NCBI RefSeq assembly: GCF_002860205.1 | Contig: NZ_PGVB01000005.1 | Location: 1-64,000, forward strand | Length of the DNA stretch: 64,000 bases | Source: Bacillus sp. T33-2 | Lineage (GTDB): Bacteria > Bacillota > Bacilli > Bacillales > Cytobacillaceae | Direction: 5' to 3' | Part shown: piece after piece, positions 8,528 through 16,944 of the stretch | Layout of the letters: each line of letters starts with the position of its first letter | Numbering within the stretch: position 1 is the stretch's first letter | Notes under the pieces: generated by a model | Seen by the model: the letters and a program-made list of their open reading frames with translations, nothing else | Told to the model about the DNA's origin: nothing | Databases searched by the model: none | Program-made: the position numbers and the translations under genes

Positions 8528-9754
8528 ATGCCGGTTACGCTTAGCAAAGGACAGAAAACAGACCTCACCAAAGCATACCCGGGCCTGCAGCACATTACTG
8601 TCGGGTTGGGCTGGGACATCATGAATAACGGAGCTTCTTATGATCTTGATGCATCCGCATTCCTGCTGGGTCCTGAGGGGAAGGTTATAGACGAAAGGGA
8701 CTTTGTTTTCTATAATAACCCCTCTGGCGGGAATGGTTCCATACTTTATAGTGGAGATAACCGCACAGGAATCGGGGTTCAGGATGATGAACAAATACAG
8801 ATTCATTTGGCAGCCGTACCAATGCACATCCATAGAATTGCATTCACCGTAACCATCCATGACGCAGAGTCGAAGGGCCAGCATTTCGGGAACCTGACAA
8901 ACGCATACATACGAATTATCAATAATGAAACACAGGAAGTACTGCTATATTTTGATTTGGGAAAAGGTTTCAGCGTGGAAACCGCAATTGTCGCCGCCGA
9001 GCTATACCGCCATAACGGTGAATGGAAATTTAACGCCGTCGCAAGCGGGTTCCACGGCGGCCTTGCAGCACTATGTACTAATTTTGGAGTCAAAATAGAG
9101 GAACAAGCGCCTGTCCAGCAGCTTCCCCCAACTCCAATGCCAGAACCCGCACCCATTCAACCAGTTATTTCACTGACTAAAATAGAACTCAAAAAGAAAG
9201 AAACTGTATCCATAAGGAAGTCTTCGAAAATTACAGCGAGCTTGATGTGGGATAAAAGCAATAAAGATCTCGACCTGTACTGCTTCTATATTACAAAAAA
9301 CGGAAAACAGGGAAAGGTGTATTATAAGGACCTTGGGAGTGCGCAATCAATACCGTTCATAACTCTGGATGGTGATTCAAGGACTAACGGATGTGAAACG
9401 ATCATCATCCACAAGCCTGATGAAATTCGCTTCTTGTTATTCGCTGCCTATAGTGCCTTGAGCAACGGCATTGGAAGCTTCAAGTCGATGAGAGCAAGAG
9501 CCGTTGTTGATAATCACTCAGGCCATACTGTAATCGCTCCTTTACTTGAGGAAAACAAATACGCTTATTGGGTGGCTATCGCCCATGTGGATTTGATAGA
9601 TTCACAGAATATGAAAATAAGCCATGTAGAGTCCTATTCCAAAAGACATGTAGAAAATTCTCCTGTTTTGTATCCAGATGGTTCTTTCAAGATGGACGTT
9701 GGGCCGATAGAATTCAAATCAAGCGGATTTTTCGGATCGTTATTTGGGAAGTAG
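8528..9754 (+). CDS. TerD-TerA fusion protein (tellurium-resistance/stress)
   Basis: Residues 1-190 form a canonical TerD domain: [13 protein letters not shown] start, [33 protein letters not shown] and [13 protein letters not shown], with the acidic residues that bind calcium in TerD. A Pro-rich linker (200-212) leads to a C-terminal TerA-like beta domain (215-408) containing TASLMWDKSNKDLDLY. Ter proteins act with membrane partners in stress and metal-ion responses; the biochemical output is unknown. The ribosome-binding site is AAGGGAGG. The next TerD gene follows 75 bp downstream with no terminator between, so they probably form an operon. Confidence 0.9.
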   Translation: MPVTLSKGQKTDLTKAYPGLQHITVGLGWDIMNNGASYDLDASAFLLGPEGKVIDERDFVFYNNPSGGNGSILYSGDNRTGIGVQDDEQIQIHLAAVPMHIHRIAFTVTIHDAESKGQHFGNLTNAYIRIINNETQEVLLYFDLGKGFSVETAIVAAELYRHNGEWKFNAVASGFHGGLAALCTNFGVKIEEQAPVQQLPPTPMPEPAPIQPVISLTKIELKKKETVSIRKSSKITASLMWDKSNKDLDLYCFYITKNGKQGKVYYKDLGSAQSIPFITLDGDSRTNGCETIIIHKPDEIRFLLFAAYSALSNGIGSFKSMRARAVVDNHSGHTVIAPLLEENKYAYWVAIAHVDLIDSQNMKISHVESYSKRHVENSPVLYPDGSFKMDVGPIEFKSSGFFGSLFGK

Positions 9755-9829
9755 CTTAAATGGTTTTGTTATTATTTGGTAAATGTGTAAATGCGATTTA
9801 TAAAAAGAAAGTAAGGGGATGTGACTGTA

Positions 9830-11230
9830 ATGGGCGTAACATTAAGCAAAGGGCAAAAAGTGGATCTTACCAAATCTAATCCAGGGCTTTCGAATGTAGT
9901 AGTTGGTTTAGGATGGGATGTAAGCCACCACGGCTCCAATTATGACCTTGATGCATCTGCATTTTTAGTCGGGGCTTCCGGAAAAGTCCAAAGCGATCTC
10001 GACTTTGTGTTTTACAATAATCCGTCCGGCGGAAACGGATCGGTCATATACAGCGGGGATAACAGAACTGGCGCCGGCGAGCGGGATGACGAGCAAATCC
10101 GGATTGATTTGAACAGAGTCCCCCAAGCGATCCAGCGAATCGCATTTACGATTACGATTCATGATGCCCAAATAAAGCACCAAAGCTTTGGGCAGGTCTC
10201 GAATGCTTATGTGCGTATTTTCAATGAACTTACTAACGAAGAATTGATCCGGTTCAATCTTGGCTCCGAATTCACAATTGAAACAGCCATCGTTGCTGCG
10301 GAACTGTACCGCCATAATGGCGAATGGAAATTCAATGCGATCGCGAGCGGGTTTCAGGGGGGACTGGCAGCTCTCTGCCGTAATTTCGGGGTAACTGTGG
10401 ATGATGCTCCAGCTGCAACTGCGCAGCAGCAACCGAATAACCAGCATTCTCCCTACAACCAGCAGCCTCACGGGGCATATGAGCCATATAATTCCCCAAT
10501 GCAGCAGGCAAGCCCGTCATATCAATCATATAGCCAGCCTGCTCAACAGCCATACCAGTCTTATTCTCCTGGACAGCCTGCAGGCCAAACATATGGCAGC
10601 GAGAATATCAGCTGTGTCCGATGCCATTCGACCAACGTCCGCACTGGGGAAAAAGGCTTCGGCCTTGGAAAAGCAGCGGTTGGCGGATTAATTCTTGGGC
10701 CGATCGGATTGCTGGGTGGATTTATCGGTAAAAATCAACTGAAGTTCACATGCAACAGCTGCGGTTACTCCTGGTCCCCTTCCCAGACGGATTATGCACA
10801 ATGGGCAAACAACCAGAAAAATAAAGCGATGGAATTGTTTAACCGCTTCAAGAGCCAGGATGTCCTTGATGCTGTCGTGGCCGCCTGCGCCCTTGTCAGC
10901 ATGGCCGATGGCCGGCTGGACCCGGCAGAGCGCCAGAAGATGATTGAGTTTGTCCACCAGAGCCAGGAACTCCGGGTTTTTGATACAAATAAAGTAATCC
11001 AGCAGTTTAATATGTTTGTCCAAAGGATAGAATTTGACCAGATCATCGGCCGCGCGGAAGCTTTCAGGGCACTTGGCAAAGTAAGGACCAAACCGGAAAT
11101 TGCCCGCCTTGTCGCCCGCTACTGTATTGCGATTGGTTTTGCTGATGGCCACTTTGACGCAAACGAACAGCGCGTTGTCAGCGAAATCTGCCGTGAGCTA
11201 GGGCTCAATCCAGCTGAGTTTTTATCTTAA
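9830..11230 (+). CDS. TerD-zinc ribbon-TerB multidomain protein
   Basis: The domain order is TerD (about 1-190, with intact [18 protein letters not shown] and DDEQI calcium motifs), a Gln/Pro/Tyr-rich low-complexity linker (about 195-255), and a zinc ribbon of two Cys pairs (CVRC and CNSC) split by a Gly-rich hydrophobic hairpin ([19 protein letters not shown]) that could touch the membrane. A TerB-like all-helical domain follows (about 335-466) with paired ADGRLDPAE and ADGHFDANE acidic repeats. TerB is regarded as a metal-binding partner of TerC. I chose ATG 9830, with AAGGGG upstream; an earlier GTG at 9821 lies too close to that site. Second gene of the TerD pair. Confidence 0.9.
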   Translation: MGVTLSKGQKVDLTKSNPGLSNVVVGLGWDVSHHGSNYDLDASAFLVGASGKVQSDLDFVFYNNPSGGNGSVIYSGDNRTGAGERDDEQIRIDLNRVPQAIQRIAFTITIHDAQIKHQSFGQVSNAYVRIFNELTNEELIRFNLGSEFTIETAIVAAELYRHNGEWKFNAIASGFQGGLAALCRNFGVTVDDAPAATAQQQPNNQHSPYNQQPHGAYEPYNSPMQQASPSYQSYSQPAQQPYQSYSPGQPAGQTYGSENISCVRCHSTNVRTGEKGFGLGKAAVGGLILGPIGLLGGFIGKNQLKFTCNSCGYSWSPSQTDYAQWANNQKNKAMELFNRFKSQDVLDAVVAACALVSMADGRLDPAERQKMIEFVHQSQELRVFDTNKVIQQFNMFVQRIEFDQIIGRAEAFRALGKVRTKPEIARLVARYCIAIGFADGHFDANEQRVVSEICRELGLNPAEFLS

Positions 11231-11232
11231 AG

Positions 11233-11285
11233 AAAAAAACCTTGTCCACTGCAAAGGAATTCTTTGCAGGTACAAGGTTTTTTTT
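11233..11285. terminator. Bidirectional terminator between converging Ter genes
   Basis: Arms AAAAAAACCTTGT and ACAAGGTTTTTTT enclose a second nested hairpin (CTGCAAAG/CTTTGCAG). It has U tracts in both directions and serves the rightward TerD pair and the leftward biosynthetic operon. Confidence 0.88.
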
Positions 11286-11333
11286 CTGTGAAATTTCCGG
11301 TCCTCACTGCTTCACCAAACTCTACGGGTTTCT

Positions 11334-12167
11334 TCACCGGCTTTGGCTTTGAAGACCAAACTTCCTTTCATGCACAGCAAGAACCTCGCATAAAATATCC
11401 TCTGCTGCCCGGATACCCTTCTGATTTGTCCTCTTCAGTGGCTCCTTCAATGCAACAGCCTGTTCAGTCAGCTCCCCATGGGAAGGGGCAATCGCAAAGT
11501 CGGCAACTTCCAGCATGCACAGGTCCAGTAACGAATCCCCGGCTGCCGCCACGAAAGTCTTACCCAGCTTTTCTTTAATATAGGCAACGGCGTCCCACTT
11601 GTTCACTGCTTCAGGCACAAAGTAAAGCTTTCTGCCCTGCAATGACATTTTCCAGCCCTGGCGTTCAATCTCTTTCCGGAAATCTGCCAGCTCATCCAGA
11701 GGCGCAATATCCCTGTGGATAATGCAGTAATGAAATAAATCATCGGCCGTCCGCTGGGATAACACCCACTCTTCATTTGCAAGTGTATTGAAGTTTTGCA
11801 GCAATTCATCTTTCGCCAGCGATGTTTCTGTAATTTTTTTTACAATAAGTCTGTTCCACTCGGAGTCGATTTCACCGTTTTCAATAATGTTTCCTCCGTT
11901 GCTTGTGACTGCCAGCGGAGGAATGATCTCATTTTGAAAAATTGAAATTCGCCGAAATTGTTCAACCGTTCTTGTCGTGACCGGGACGAACAAAATTTTA
12001 TTGTTGAGTTCCTTTAACAAAGCAATCGCCTTATTGGACATAAATGAAATCTCGCGGCCATCCAGTGTTTCTATTAAGGTTATTTCCGGCTGAGCCTCCC
12101 CCGCATCCAGCCGGAAGCTTTTTCTAGAGTAAATGAGCGTCTGGTCTAAATCACTTGCAAAAATCAT
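11334..12167 (-). CDS. HAD-superfamily phosphatase of the Ter biosynthetic module
   Basis: The HAD motif I is at the very N-terminus (FASDLDQTLIYS, Asp6/Asp8). Motif II Thr is in FVPVTTRT, the motif III Lys lies in the cap-proximal region and motif IV is AAAGDSLLD. The 277-residue length and large C2-type cap resemble sucrose-phosphate-phosphatase-like HADs. It is the last gene of the leftward four-gene module; its ATG is 3 nt after the upstream stop, with AAGGGG inside that gene. In published comparative analysis of Ter operons such a phosphatase is predicted to help make a nucleoside-like metabolite; the substrate is unknown. Confidence 0.82.
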   Translation of the reverse strand: MIFASDLDQTLIYSRKSFRLDAGEAQPEITLIETLDGREISFMSNKAIALLKELNNKILFVPVTTRTVEQFRRISIFQNEIIPPLAVTSNGGNIIENGEIDSEWNRLIVKKITETSLAKDELLQNFNTLANEEWVLSQRTADDLFHYCIIHRDIAPLDELADFRKEIERQGWKMSLQGRKLYFVPEAVNKWDAVAYIKEKLGKTFVAAAGDSLLDLCMLEVADFAIAPSHGELTEQAVALKEPLKRTNQKGIRAAEDILCEVLAVHERKFGLQSQSR

Positions 12168-12170
12168 CTG

Positions 12171-13286
12171 CTATCCCCTTATAGTCTTGATTAAACCACA
12201 GCATGTGTACGCCATGCCATGGTATTCCTCAACAGGTACCCCACGGTCTTCAGCCAGCAGGATGATATGCTTTAATCTGGCATCATTTCTGTTTTTAACA
12301 AGGATTTTCCACGGCACCCTCCGCAGCAGTACCCTGGTCGTTTCCCCGACACCGGGCTTTATATAATTGATATCATCGATGCCGAATTCTTTTTGGATTT
12401 GCCTGACGTTTTCAAGACCCTTCCAATCCGCTTTGCTGTATGAACCTTTAAAACCGGCAAGCTCTGCCGAAATTTCAGCTTTCACTGCCGGATATTCCCT
12501 CACGATCCGGTCAATAAAATCATTGGATACATCTTCTTTCTCTAAATGCTTATAGTACTTTGCCCCGTGAAAATCTCCATCTTTAATTAATTCCCTATTA
12601 TGGACGGTCCGGCTCACCAAACCGGAGACAGTGGAGTTCAAACATGCACTTGGAATGAGGAAGTCCTCCCTTGTGCCATAAATATCTGCACAGTGGCCTG
12701 GATCGGCGAGCACAGCCAGGGTGTCATCGATGTGCAAGCCATACTCATCTTTCAGATGGCCACACGCCAATGTCAATTCCTTGGCGATTGCGCCCTTTCC
12801 GGTCCACCCGTCGACAAACTGGATGTCCCCTTCTGGATGCTTCGCCGCTATATGGCGCATCGCATTTGCATCAATACCCTTGCCGCGGATGATGGAAACA
12901 CTATAGTGAGGAGCGTCCATTCCGTAGGCAAAAGACAAGTACCTCTTTATTAAAATCCCGATCGGGGTGCCGGCTCTGGCAAGGGAAACAAGCACGAGCC
13001 TGTCCCCTTTCCTTTCAGCAATCTGTTCAGCCACCACGCCGGCGGCAACCGCAAGCTTTGCCGCATACTCATTTAATGATTTATGGTACAGGTTCAAGTA
13101 TTCAGCAGTTGGCTGATATTCAATCGGCAGCATTTCGGAATAGTGGATGCCTGATTGAATGGCTTCTTCACGATCCTCGGTACCTTTTTCTAGTATCACT
13201 TCGCTTAAATCCTTCAACAAAAAAGTTACATCATCTGCTGGATAGCTGCCGATGGAAGAAAACCGGTTTTCAATCGCAGTGCGCAT
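12171..13286 (-). CDS. StiP-family (phosphoribosyltransferase-fold) protein of the Ter module
   Basis: Databases name the family 'cysteine protease StiP', but the visible motifs are phosphoribosyltransferase-like: VLVSLARAGTPIGILIKRYL (about 95-115) and a PRPP-loop-like FVDGWTGKGAIAKEL (about 155-170). I therefore favour a role in transferring or removing a phosphoribosyl group. The ATG at 13284-13286 has GGGAGG 8 nt upstream and replaces a TTG nine codons earlier. It yields 371 residues. Neighbours are the HAD phosphatase (3-nt gap) and the PRTase-TRSP gene (72-nt gap), so it is one operon. Confidence 0.82.
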   Translation of the reverse strand: MRTAIENRFSSIGSYPADDVTFLLKDLSEVILEKGTEDREEAIQSGIHYSEMLPIEYQPTAEYLNLYHKSLNEYAAKLAVAAGVVAEQIAERKGDRLVLVSLARAGTPIGILIKRYLSFAYGMDAPHYSVSIIRGKGIDANAMRHIAAKHPEGDIQFVDGWTGKGAIAKELTLACGHLKDEYGLHIDDTLAVLADPGHCADIYGTREDFLIPSACLNSTVSGLVSRTVHNRELIKDGDFHGAKYYKHLEKEDVSNDFIDRIVREYPAVKAEISAELAGFKGSYSKADWKGLENVRQIQKEFGIDDINYIKPGVGETTRVLLRRVPWKILVKNRNDARLKHIILLAEDRGVPVEEYHGMAYTCCGLIKTIRG

Positions 13287-13358
13287 AAACTCTCCCTCCC
13301 TGTCTATTAACAAGATATTGTGCTGCGCGGCCGTGCTATTGTATTGGCATTGAGCCTG

Positions 13359-14753
13359 TCAATTCACAAACACGCAGTAAACATTATTAGAGCCTGTCTT
13401 TTTCAGCTGTTCAAGAAACGGCTCGAGGCATTTTTGATCACAGGTTCTCTCAAAGAATACATAAATATCTTCATATTGTCCGTACTCTATATTGTAAAAA
13501 TAGTTAAGGACAGCATCATCATCAGCGCTGCAGAAAGAAAAGCCGCTTCTCACTCCGTATCCCGGCGCGTACACCCGGTGGATAGGGCTTCTCGTCGTTG
13601 ATTGATAGGATATATTCTCTCCCATATACGCTGCTATTTTCATAGGAAGATACATAAATTCCCCGGTTCCCAAACAGAGGGCCTTTCCCCCTGTACGGGT
13701 TTCAGCGAGAATGCGGCCAATATTTGAGGTGTAATAATCAATATCATCCCTGTTTTCTGAAGACAGGCCGCTGAACCTCCCAGTCATCCCTGAGAAAGGT
13801 GTGCGGTTCACTTCACCGCTACTATTGACTGAAATATAGGGAAGGTCTGGAATTCTTTTAAATTCTGCATACTGGCTTAGGCTGATCGTATGGATAACAG
13901 GTACAGAAGGATTGGATGGGCATATATAATGCCACTCCTTTTCCTGTTCAATAGGATCACCGTCGACTGCAATTTCCCCTGCCAACAATGTGACTGACGT
14001 AATAGAAATGCCAAGCCTTCTTTCAAGCTCCTTGTACCTTTGTTTATCCTCAGGAGATCTCCAGTCCAGGAGCGATGCAACAACATACTGTTCCCGAGGG
14101 TACTTCGCATGTAAGGATTCAATAATGTTGACAGCCGTTTTTCCGGTCGTAATTTCATCATCCACGAGAACAACCGGAGCATTTCCCTCAAGGAGCTCCC
14201 TGTTTGCAAAGCATGCCTGTGCTGTTGCATGAGAGTGTTCTTCCTCAAAATTAATGCCCGGTTTTAAATCATAAATTTGCTCTCTTGTCGTATGGATATA
14301 GCGGGCATTGTTAAATAGGTCAAATACGCTGTGTCCAAGGGCGGTCGCCGTTTCGGCAAACCCGATGAACAGTGTTTCCTCAGGCAGGTCAAACGGAGTG
14401 CTGCATAAACACTGGTACACGTGTGCAGCATTCTCACCAGAAAGCAGCGCCTCGATAACCTCGTTCGTGTTTGCTGGTTTTGCCCCGTGAACTTCTTCCA
14501 TATATCTGATCCCAAGCAGTGCCCCGCCCAGTAAAGATGTGAGCGGCTGAACAGGGATATGCTTGCCGAGTATCCTGCTGACAAAGAGAAAGGCACGCTT
14601 CTTGTTTTTGCGGGCGGCCATCTCAAACAAATAATCGAGCGGGATGCCATAGGGGTTATCCGTAACCCGGACATCCACTTTCAGGGAATCGAGGATATTA
14701 AACGTAAACGGCTTCTGTTTCGGTGAGTAAGTCGATGTATGAGTTTTGGTCAT
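13359..14753 (-). CDS. Phosphoribosyltransferase-TRSP domain protein of the Ter module
   Basis: The N-terminal half is a type I phosphoribosyltransferase with the PRPP-binding motif APVVLVDDEITTGKTAVNII (about 190-210). The C-terminal half is a TRSP domain, named for its TRSP tetrapeptide, seen here in YQSTTRSPIHRVYAPGYG (about 385-400). Both occur together in Ter operons. The 464-residue gene starts with ATG 14753 and overlaps the end of the upstream lyase gene by 56 nt in another frame. The ribosome-binding site is weak (GGGGTG), which suggests translational coupling. The reaction is unproven; a PRPP-dependent step in a nucleoside-like pathway is the published inference. Confidence 0.85.
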   Translation of the reverse strand: MTKTHTSTYSPKQKPFTFNILDSLKVDVRVTDNPYGIPLDYLFEMAARKNKKRAFLFVSRILGKHIPVQPLTSLLGGALLGIRYMEEVHGAKPANTNEVIEALLSGENAAHVYQCLCSTPFDLPEETLFIGFAETATALGHSVFDLFNNARYIHTTREQIYDLKPGINFEEEHSHATAQACFANRELLEGNAPVVLVDDEITTGKTAVNIIESLHAKYPREQYVVASLLDWRSPEDKQRYKELERRLGISITSVTLLAGEIAVDGDPIEQEKEWHYICPSNPSVPVIHTISLSQYAEFKRIPDLPYISVNSSGEVNRTPFSGMTGRFSGLSSENRDDIDYYTSNIGRILAETRTGGKALCLGTGEFMYLPMKIAAYMGENISYQSTTRSPIHRVYAPGYGVRSGFSFCSADDDAVLNYFYNIEYGQYEDIYVFFERTCDQKCLEPFLEQLKKTGSNNVYCVFVN

Positions 14754-15891
14754 GGAACACCCCGTAAGATTTTGCCTTCGCCAAGATTTTCTTAGCCCAG
14801 TTATAATGCGGTTTTACTTCATTCATTTTATTGGCGTGCATGCTTTTCATCACGCCTGCTTCACCATTTGCATTTTCCACTATGCTTACAGCGTCCATGT
14901 ATTCCTCAAAGGTTACGACACTGAAGGCATGTACAGGTTTTATATGGGTGGGATGGATGATTGTTTTGCCGGTGAGCCCGTTATTTTTATCCATGATAAC
15001 TTCTTTAATAAGCCCGTCTAGATTCTGGTTCAGCATCCCCTTGCGGATTGACAGCCCTTCCTGCCCCATGCTGCTTTGGAACGGGGTTTGCCGCAACTGC
15101 GGCTTGAACACCCTTTCCCCTTTGTTAAAATATTCCCACACAGGGCCGGACACTGTGTATTCCTTTTGACTGCGCGCAAATACGTTGACAATGTCCGCAA
15201 TACAATCACGGATGACGGTGATGTCGTAAATGGTTGAGTCACTGCTTCTGCGGATACCAAACAGGCCGCAGAAATCGGTTGCCCCCATCCTGACATTTAG
15301 GATATTGCCGTAATTCTCGTCCAGAAGCTGTTTTATTCCCAGCAGCTCATTCATTCTTGATTCTTTATAAATAATTTCAGGGGTTTCAAGAATTGGCATT
15401 CCATAAAGGTTCGGGCCGTTCTTCCCATTAATTTCGTTCAGCCGGTCCAGAAATCCAACGCCATTGTTAGATGAAAATTTCGGAAAGACAAAACCGGTAA
15501 TTACATTCATCGAACTGCCCAGTTGCCCTGAAATCATATCCATTTGGTCTGCGCTGCGGACCCTGATAAAGATTAACGGAAGCTGTTCATATGCAAACAG
15601 GCCGTCATCAATTATCGATGATAGCTGCCTCAGTTGTGCGACCACGTTCCATTCAGCTCTTTCTACTTCCCTGTCACTGACTGCATCCTCCAGGCAAAGC
15701 ACCATCGAGGTCAGGCCATCATGTTTGCCAGAAATGATCTCGTCACAAATGGATATCCGTGTCCCGGGCATATAAAGAACAGCCCCTAATGAATTCGCAA
15801 GCATTTCCCGTTCACTGTCCTTTGAGAAATCGTGTGGCATCTGATAAAATATAGCCTCTTTTTCTTTGGATAAATAGTTAAAATGCCTCAT
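14698..15891 (-). CDS. HpcH/HpaI aldolase/citrate lyase-type protein of the Ter module
   Basis: This TIM-barrel C-C lyase family protein has VLYMPGTRISICDEI near residue 40 (the family 'LFVPG' start), MVLCLEDAV with the metal/substrate Glu-Asp, IFIRVR, and GMPILETPEI at the barrel core. ATG 15889-15891 is preceded by AAGGAGG 7 nt away, which removes 25 codons from the longest frame and gives 397 residues. It is the first gene of the leftward module and overlaps the PRTase-TRSP gene by 56 nt. It probably makes or cleaves a C-C bond in the Ter-linked metabolite; the substrate is unknown. Confidence 0.83.
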   Translation of the reverse strand: MRHFNYLSKEKEAIFYQMPHDFSKDSEREMLANSLGAVLYMPGTRISICDEIISGKHDGLTSMVLCLEDAVSDREVERAEWNVVAQLRQLSSIIDDGLFAYEQLPLIFIRVRSADQMDMISGQLGSSMNVITGFVFPKFSSNNGVGFLDRLNEINGKNGPNLYGMPILETPEIIYKESRMNELLGIKQLLDENYGNILNVRMGATDFCGLFGIRRSSDSTIYDITVIRDCIADIVNVFARSQKEYTVSGPVWEYFNKGERVFKPQLRQTPFQSSMGQEGLSIRKGMLNQNLDGLIKEVIMDKNNGLTGKTIIHPTHIKPVHAFSVVTFEEYMDAVSIVENANGEAGVMKSMHANKMNEVKPHYNWAKKILAKAKSYGVFHDQNSYIDLLTETEAVYV

Positions 15892-15992
15892 AGCCAGTCC
15901 TCCTTCCCAAATTTCCATTTTAACATTAATTCTTTGATAGTTTGTGAATCTATCGTTAATTACCATTTACATAGAGGCGGTCGTATAATGAA

Positions 15993-16030
15993 TAAAAAAG
16001 TAGCAGGATGCTTTTGGAAGTATCCTGCTA
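15993..16030 (-). terminator. Terminator downstream of the single-domain TerD gene
   Basis: The 9-bp stem TAGCAGGAT/ATCCTGCTA (16001-16009 with 16022-16030) is followed on the minus strand by CTTTTTTA. It lies about 60 bp past the TerD stop and before the lyase gene, so terD and the biosynthetic module are probably separate transcripts. Confidence 0.78.
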
Positions 16031-16092
16031 TTTTTAACGAAACCTTATAATTATCCTACTGTACCTGGCTGGCAACAAATAAATGGAAGGTA

Positions 16093-16674
16093 TTAGCCGA
16101 CCTGCAAGCCATAATCAGTTACTAATGAAGCCAGTCCGCCTTGGTATCCGCTTCCGATGGCATTGAACTTCCATTCCCCGTTATGGCGGTAAAGTTCAGC
16201 TACAACTACAGCGGTTTCGATAGAGAAATCTTCGCCAAGGTCATAGCGGATCAATTCCTCGTTGCTTTGTTCATTAACGACGCGTACAAACGCATTGGAA
16301 ACCTGTCCAAAATTCTGGCCGCGGCTATCTGCTTCATGGATGGTGATGGTGAAAGCGATTTTTTCTACTTCAGCGGGAACGGCACTCAAATCAATCTTGA
16401 TTTGCTCGTCATCTCCATCTCCAGCCCCTGTTAAGTTATCTCCCGTATGTACGACTGAACCATTTCCGCCCTGGAGGTTGTTAAAGAAAACAAAATCTTT
16501 CTCAGAGTTGACTTTTCCGGAACCGTTTAAGAGAAACGCGGAAGAATCCAAATCAAAATCGTGCCCGCCATCATATTTGTTAGTATCCCAGCCAAGGCCG
16601 ATAATGACGTTTTTCAGGCCCGGATTTGTTTTAGTCAAGTCTACCTTTTGCCCTTTGCTTAACGAAATAGCCAT
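16093..16674 (-). CDS. TerD-family calcium-binding stress protein
   Basis: A stand-alone TerD domain of 193 residues, the usual size. Calcium-site motifs are intact: [25 protein letters not shown] and [13 protein letters not shown]. It resembles the B. subtilis YceD/YceE general-stress proteins. The ATG has a modest GAGGTAAGCG region upstream. It is transcribed alone from a sigma-A-like promoter at 16800-16828 and ends at its own terminator. The role is inferred from family and context: part of a Ter complex responding to envelope, metal or oxidative stress. Confidence 0.93.
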   Translation of the reverse strand: MAISLSKGQKVDLTKTNPGLKNVIIGLGWDTNKYDGGHDFDLDSSAFLLNGSGKVNSEKDFVFFNNLQGGNGSVVHTGDNLTGAGDGDDEQIKIDLSAVPAEVEKIAFTITIHEADSRGQNFGQVSNAFVRVVNEQSNEELIRYDLGEDFSIETAVVVAELYRHNGEWKFNAIGSGYQGGLASLVTDYGLQVG

Positions 16675-16799
16675 GAACGCTTACCTCACTTTGTTTTTTT
16701 GAATAATGCAGGAAATTCACAATGACCTAAATTTTCATAACTGCCTTGTGCGTGTTTTTCCGTAATATCACTCCCTTGGAAATCCAGCATGATACTCCT

Positions 16800-16828
16800 A
16801 TTCTACCATTTCACCCTTTAAATACCAA
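16800..16828 (-). promoter_or_regulatory. Promoter of terD
   Basis: Minus strand: TTGGTA (16823-16828), 17-nt spacer, TAGAAT (16800-16805), about 125 bp upstream of the terD ATG. In B. subtilis yce genes also answer to stress sigma factors; I did not find a convincing sigma-B or ECF site. Confidence 0.5.
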
Positions 16829-16944
16829 ACTTTAACACTATGCAGAAAGGAATTTTGTGAACACGTTCAGCTGCGAATTATTTCCACCCCAACCTGCAGT
16901 TAAGGTAAAATAAAGAAAAACTGATAGATAAAGGGAGAGATTTG

